Assembly: GCA_030430205.1 (NCBI GenBank)
Contig: JAUIGE010000021.1
Span: forward strand, 62,001-126,000
Origin: Bacteroidia bacterium
GTDB taxonomy: Bacteria > Bacteroidota > Bacteroidia > J057
Direction of reading: 5' to 3'
DNA: 64,000 bases
Part shown: positions 61,840 through 64,000 of the stretch, piece by piece
Position numbering within the stretch: the first letter of the stretch is position 1
Layout: every line of letters begins with the position of its first letter
Translations under genes and position numbers: made by a program
Notes under the pieces: generated by a model
Told to the model about the DNA's origin: nothing
Databases searched by the model: none
The model's input: the letters and a program-made list of their open reading frames with translations, nothing else

Positions 61840-64000
61840 ATGTTGGCAAAAACCATCAAATTTTTTCTCGAAAATAAACTCGTCACCTGGCTCCTGCTGC
61901 TCCTGCTTGTGGGCTGGGGCCTGGTTACGGCACCTTTCGACTTCGGGATAGATCGCCTCCCCCGCGACCCCGTCGCTGTGGACGCCATCCCCGACATAGG
62001 CGAAAACCAGCAAATCGTTTTCACCAAGTGGACGGGCCGCTCTCCACAGGATGTGGAGGATCAGATCTCCTATCCGATGACCACCGCCCTGCTGGGCATA
62101 CCCGGTGTCAAAAGCATTCGCTCCAACTCCATGTTTGGCTTTTCGAGCATCTACATCATCTTCAATGACGATATCGAATTTTACTGGAGCCGAAGTCGCA
62201 TACTCGAAAAACTCAATTCGCTGCCAGCCAATCTGCTGCCGGAAGGCGTACAGCCTACGTTGGGACCGGATGCGACTGCCCTGGGGCAGATTTTCTGGTA
62301 TACGCTCGAAGGGCGTGATCCTGAAGGCAATGCCACCGGCGGATGGAATCCGCAGGAGTTGAGAAGTCTGCAGGACTTCTATGTGCGCTACAGCCTCTCC
62401 GCCGCCGAAGGCGTGGCTGAAGTCGCCTCCATCGGCGGATACGTCAAGGAATACCAGGTAGACGTCAATCCTGACGCCATGAAGGCCTACGGTATCACAC
62501 TGGATCAGGTGATGCAGGCGATCCGCGAAAGCAACCTGGATGTGGGTGCACAGACGATTGAGATCAACCTGGCGGAGTATTTTGTGCGGGGGCTGGGCTA
62601 TGTCAAAAGGATAGAAGACATTGAAAAAAGCCCTATTCAGGCACCGAATAATGTTCCTGTCAGGATTGGCGATATTGCGAATGTGCATCTCGGCCCCGCC
62701 ACGCGCCGTGGCGTGCTGGACAAGTCCGGCACCGAAGCCGTCGGTGGGGTAGTGGTGGCCCGTTATGGGGCCAATCCCCTGGAGGTCATTGAGCATGTAA
62801 AAGCGAAAATCGCTGAGCTGGAACCGGGTTTGCCCAGCAAAACCCTGGCAGATGGCACGGTCTCTCAGGTCAAAATCATTCCCTTTTACGACAGAACCCA
62901 GCTCATCAAAGAAACCATCGGCACGCTGGAGGAAGCTCTCAGCCTGGAAATCCTCATCACCATCATCGTGGTGATCCTGATGTTGCTCAACCTCAAGTCT
63001 TCTTTGCTGGTGAGCAGCAGCCTGCCCGTGGCAGTCCTGATGTGTTTTATCGCCATGCGATACCTGGGCGTAGACGCCAATATCGTGGCCCTTTCGGGCA
63101 TTGCCATCGCCATCGGAACGATGGTGGACATGGGCATCGTGCTCACCGAAAGCATGCTCAAACGCATGGAGGAAGCCCCGCCGGGGGAAAGCCTGCTCAC
63201 CACCATTTATGAGGCGACCGTCGAAGTCGCCTCGGCGATCCTGACAGCTGTGGCTACCACGGTGATCAGCTTTTTGCCTGTTTTTACCATGGAAGCAGCG
63301 GAAGGAAAGCTTTTTCAGCCTTTGGCTTTTACCAAAACCTTTGCGCTGATTGCTTCTGTGATCGTGGCCATTACCATCCTGCCGGCCCTGGCGCATTCGC
63401 TTTTTTCCGTCAAAATCACCCGCAGCGTTTTTCGCTACGTCGGCAATTTTTTGCTGATCCTTGCCGGAGCCATTCCGGCGATTATCTATGACCAAAAGCT
63501 GAGTTTGTTGCTGATTCTGGTAGCTGGTCTCAGCATACTGGCTTTGTGGTTGGAGGAAAAGGAAATCGCACAGGCGAGCTATTTTAAAACCATCAAAGCC
63601 ATCGTCTATGCGGGCATTGTGGCATTTTTGCTCACGCGTGTCTGGATGCCTTTGGGGGTAAACAAAAGCCTGCTGGCAAATTATATTTTCGTTGCGGGGA
63701 TCATCGGCTCCCTGATCGGATTTTTCTACCTGATCATCCATTTTTATGAAAAAATCCTGCGCTTTCTGCTTCGCTTCAAATTCCTTTTTCTGGCTGCGGT
63801 AGGCTTTGTGGTTTACCTGGGGTTCCAGGTTTTTCAGGATACGGGAGAGGAGTTTATGCCTGCCCTCAATGAGGGCTCTTTTCTACTCATGCCTACGGCC
63901 ATGCCGCATGCAGGCATGCAGGAGAATATCAAAAACCTGCGCATGCTGGACATGGCGGTGACAGCGATACCCGAAGTGGACATGGTGGTCGGCAAGGCCG
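61840..64000 (+). CDS. CusA/CzcA heavy-metal efflux RND transporter (3' end beyond window)
   Basis: About 720 residues are visible before the window ends. The start is the ATG at 61840 (MLAKTIKFFLENKLVTWLLL). The N-terminal helix is followed by the porter domain (DAIPDIGENQQIVFTKWTG, TTALLGIPGVKSIRSNS), and the first helix bundle contains GTMVDMGIVLTESMLKRM, the helix-4 region where CusA/CzcA carry charged proton-relay residues, and ALNEGSFLLM before the second porter half. It expels Cu/Ag or Co/Zn/Cd across the envelope with a membrane-fusion protein and outer-membrane channel that should lie further downstream. Confidence 0.93.
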   Translation, partial: MLAKTIKFFLENKLVTWLLLLLLVGWGLVTAPFDFGIDRLPRDPVAVDAIPDIGENQQIVFTKWTGRSPQDVEDQISYPMTTALLGIPGVKSIRSNSMFGFSSIYIIFNDDIEFYWSRSRILEKLNSLPANLLPEGVQPTLGPDATALGQIFWYTLEGRDPEGNATGGWNPQELRSLQDFYVRYSLSAAEGVAEVASIGGYVKEYQVDVNPDAMKAYGITLDQVMQAIRESNLDVGAQTIEINLAEYFVRGLGYVKRIEDIEKSPIQAPNNVPVRIGDIANVHLGPATRRGVLDKSGTEAVGGVVVARYGANPLEVIEHVKAKIAELEPGLPSKTLADGTVSQVKIIPFYDRTQLIKETIGTLEEALSLEILITIIVVILMLLNLKSSLLVSSSLPVAVLMCFIAMRYLGVDANIVALSGIAIAIGTMVDMGIVLTESMLKRMEEAPPGESLLTTIYEATVEVASAILTAVATTVISFLPVFTMEAAEGKLFQPLAFTKTFALIASVIVAITILPALAHSLFSVKITRSVFRYVGNFLLILAGAIPAIIYDQKLSLLLILVAGLSILALWLEEKEIAQASYFKTIKAIVYAGIVAFLLTRVWMPLGVNKSLLANYIFVAGIIGSLIGFFYLIIHFYEKILRFLLRFKFLFLAAVGFVVYLGFQVFQDTGEEFMPALNEGSFLLMPTAMPHAGMQENIKNLRMLDMAVTAIPEVDMVVGKA

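Noticed and set aside
61807-63741. A 644-codon open frame on the minus strand across the efflux pump gene
   Set aside because: It is an antisense shadow of cusA, which has clear RND motifs. The translation is rich in His, Gln and Asp without any fold, as expected of the complement of a GC-biased gene.
1-64000. tRNA, rRNA, CRISPR array, insertion sequence
   Set aside because: I saw no cloverleaf, no spaced direct repeats with unique spacers and no transposase reading frame. A program search (tRNAscan, ISEScan) could find something small that I missed by eye.

Overview
The window is a stretch of chromosome from a Bacteroidota bacterium. Three secreted proteins (at 7108, 30357 and 40136) carry C-terminal type IX secretion (T9SS) sorting domains. 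At least one promoter has the Bacteroidota form TTG-N19-TAnnTTTG (52450..52479), and a HYC_CC_PP family protein sits beside a CusA-type efflux pump. The mix of giant CARDB/beta-helix proteins, Rhs proteins and heptanucleotide intergenic repeats suggests Saprospiria, but that rank is inference. No tRNA, rRNA, CRISPR array or insertion sequence was seen.

Layout. 1-14.2 kb is mostly metabolic or housekeeping: a cut-off lipoprotein, a Gfo/Idh/MocA oxidoreductase, an SDR epimerase, a degenerate ureohydrolase-like protein, the RarA ATPase, a saccharopine/carboxynorspermidine dehydrogenase, a T9SS-exported alpha-amylase, a DUF6624-like protein, a lipoprotein esterase and a GT4 glycosyltransferase. 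14.4-32.4 kb is one surface-protein locus of three co-directional genes: a 3634-residue protein (four beta-helix modules, then eight CARDB repeats), a 1670-residue Rhs/YD-repeat protein, and a 683-residue protein with a DPNDI-type domain and the only T9SS tail of the three. The Rhs gene is clearly AT-richer than its neighbours.

32.4-38.8 kb, on the minus strand, is the most notable system: a complete retron. Its order is a WGR plus helical-repeat protein, a SWIM zinc-finger protein, a 234-nt structured RNA with a near-perfect a1/a2 terminal duplex and a long msd hairpin, and a reverse transcriptase with YADD, NAxxH and VTG motifs. The gene content matches the class predicted by comparative genomics as type XIII (RT + WHSWIM + ARM/HEAT). 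These are presumed to be phage-defence systems, with the two proteins as effector or partner.

39-48.4 kb holds a TPR membrane protein, an AT-rich T9SS protein flanked by a degenerate copy of the TPR gene's 3' end, a universal stress protein, a two-subunit molybdenum hydroxylase (IorAB-like), and a tight run of aminotransferase IV, sulfotransferase-like and ROK/polyphosphate-glucokinase-like genes. 48.8-52.1 kb is a TetR-TPR-MORN operon with a palindromic operator candidate. 52.5-64 kb carries YchF, a rhodanese, a YbgC-type thioesterase, a YihY/BrkB protein, two tandem fatty acid desaturases, an HEAVH membrane peptidase candidate, an M3 oligoendopeptidase, a lone RnfD-like protein, HYC_CC_PP and a CusA pump that runs off the end.

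An unexplained genome-wide habit shows here: low-complexity intergenic arrays of four unrelated sequences, all with a 7-nt period, placed right at gene ends and in two cases supplying the stop codon.
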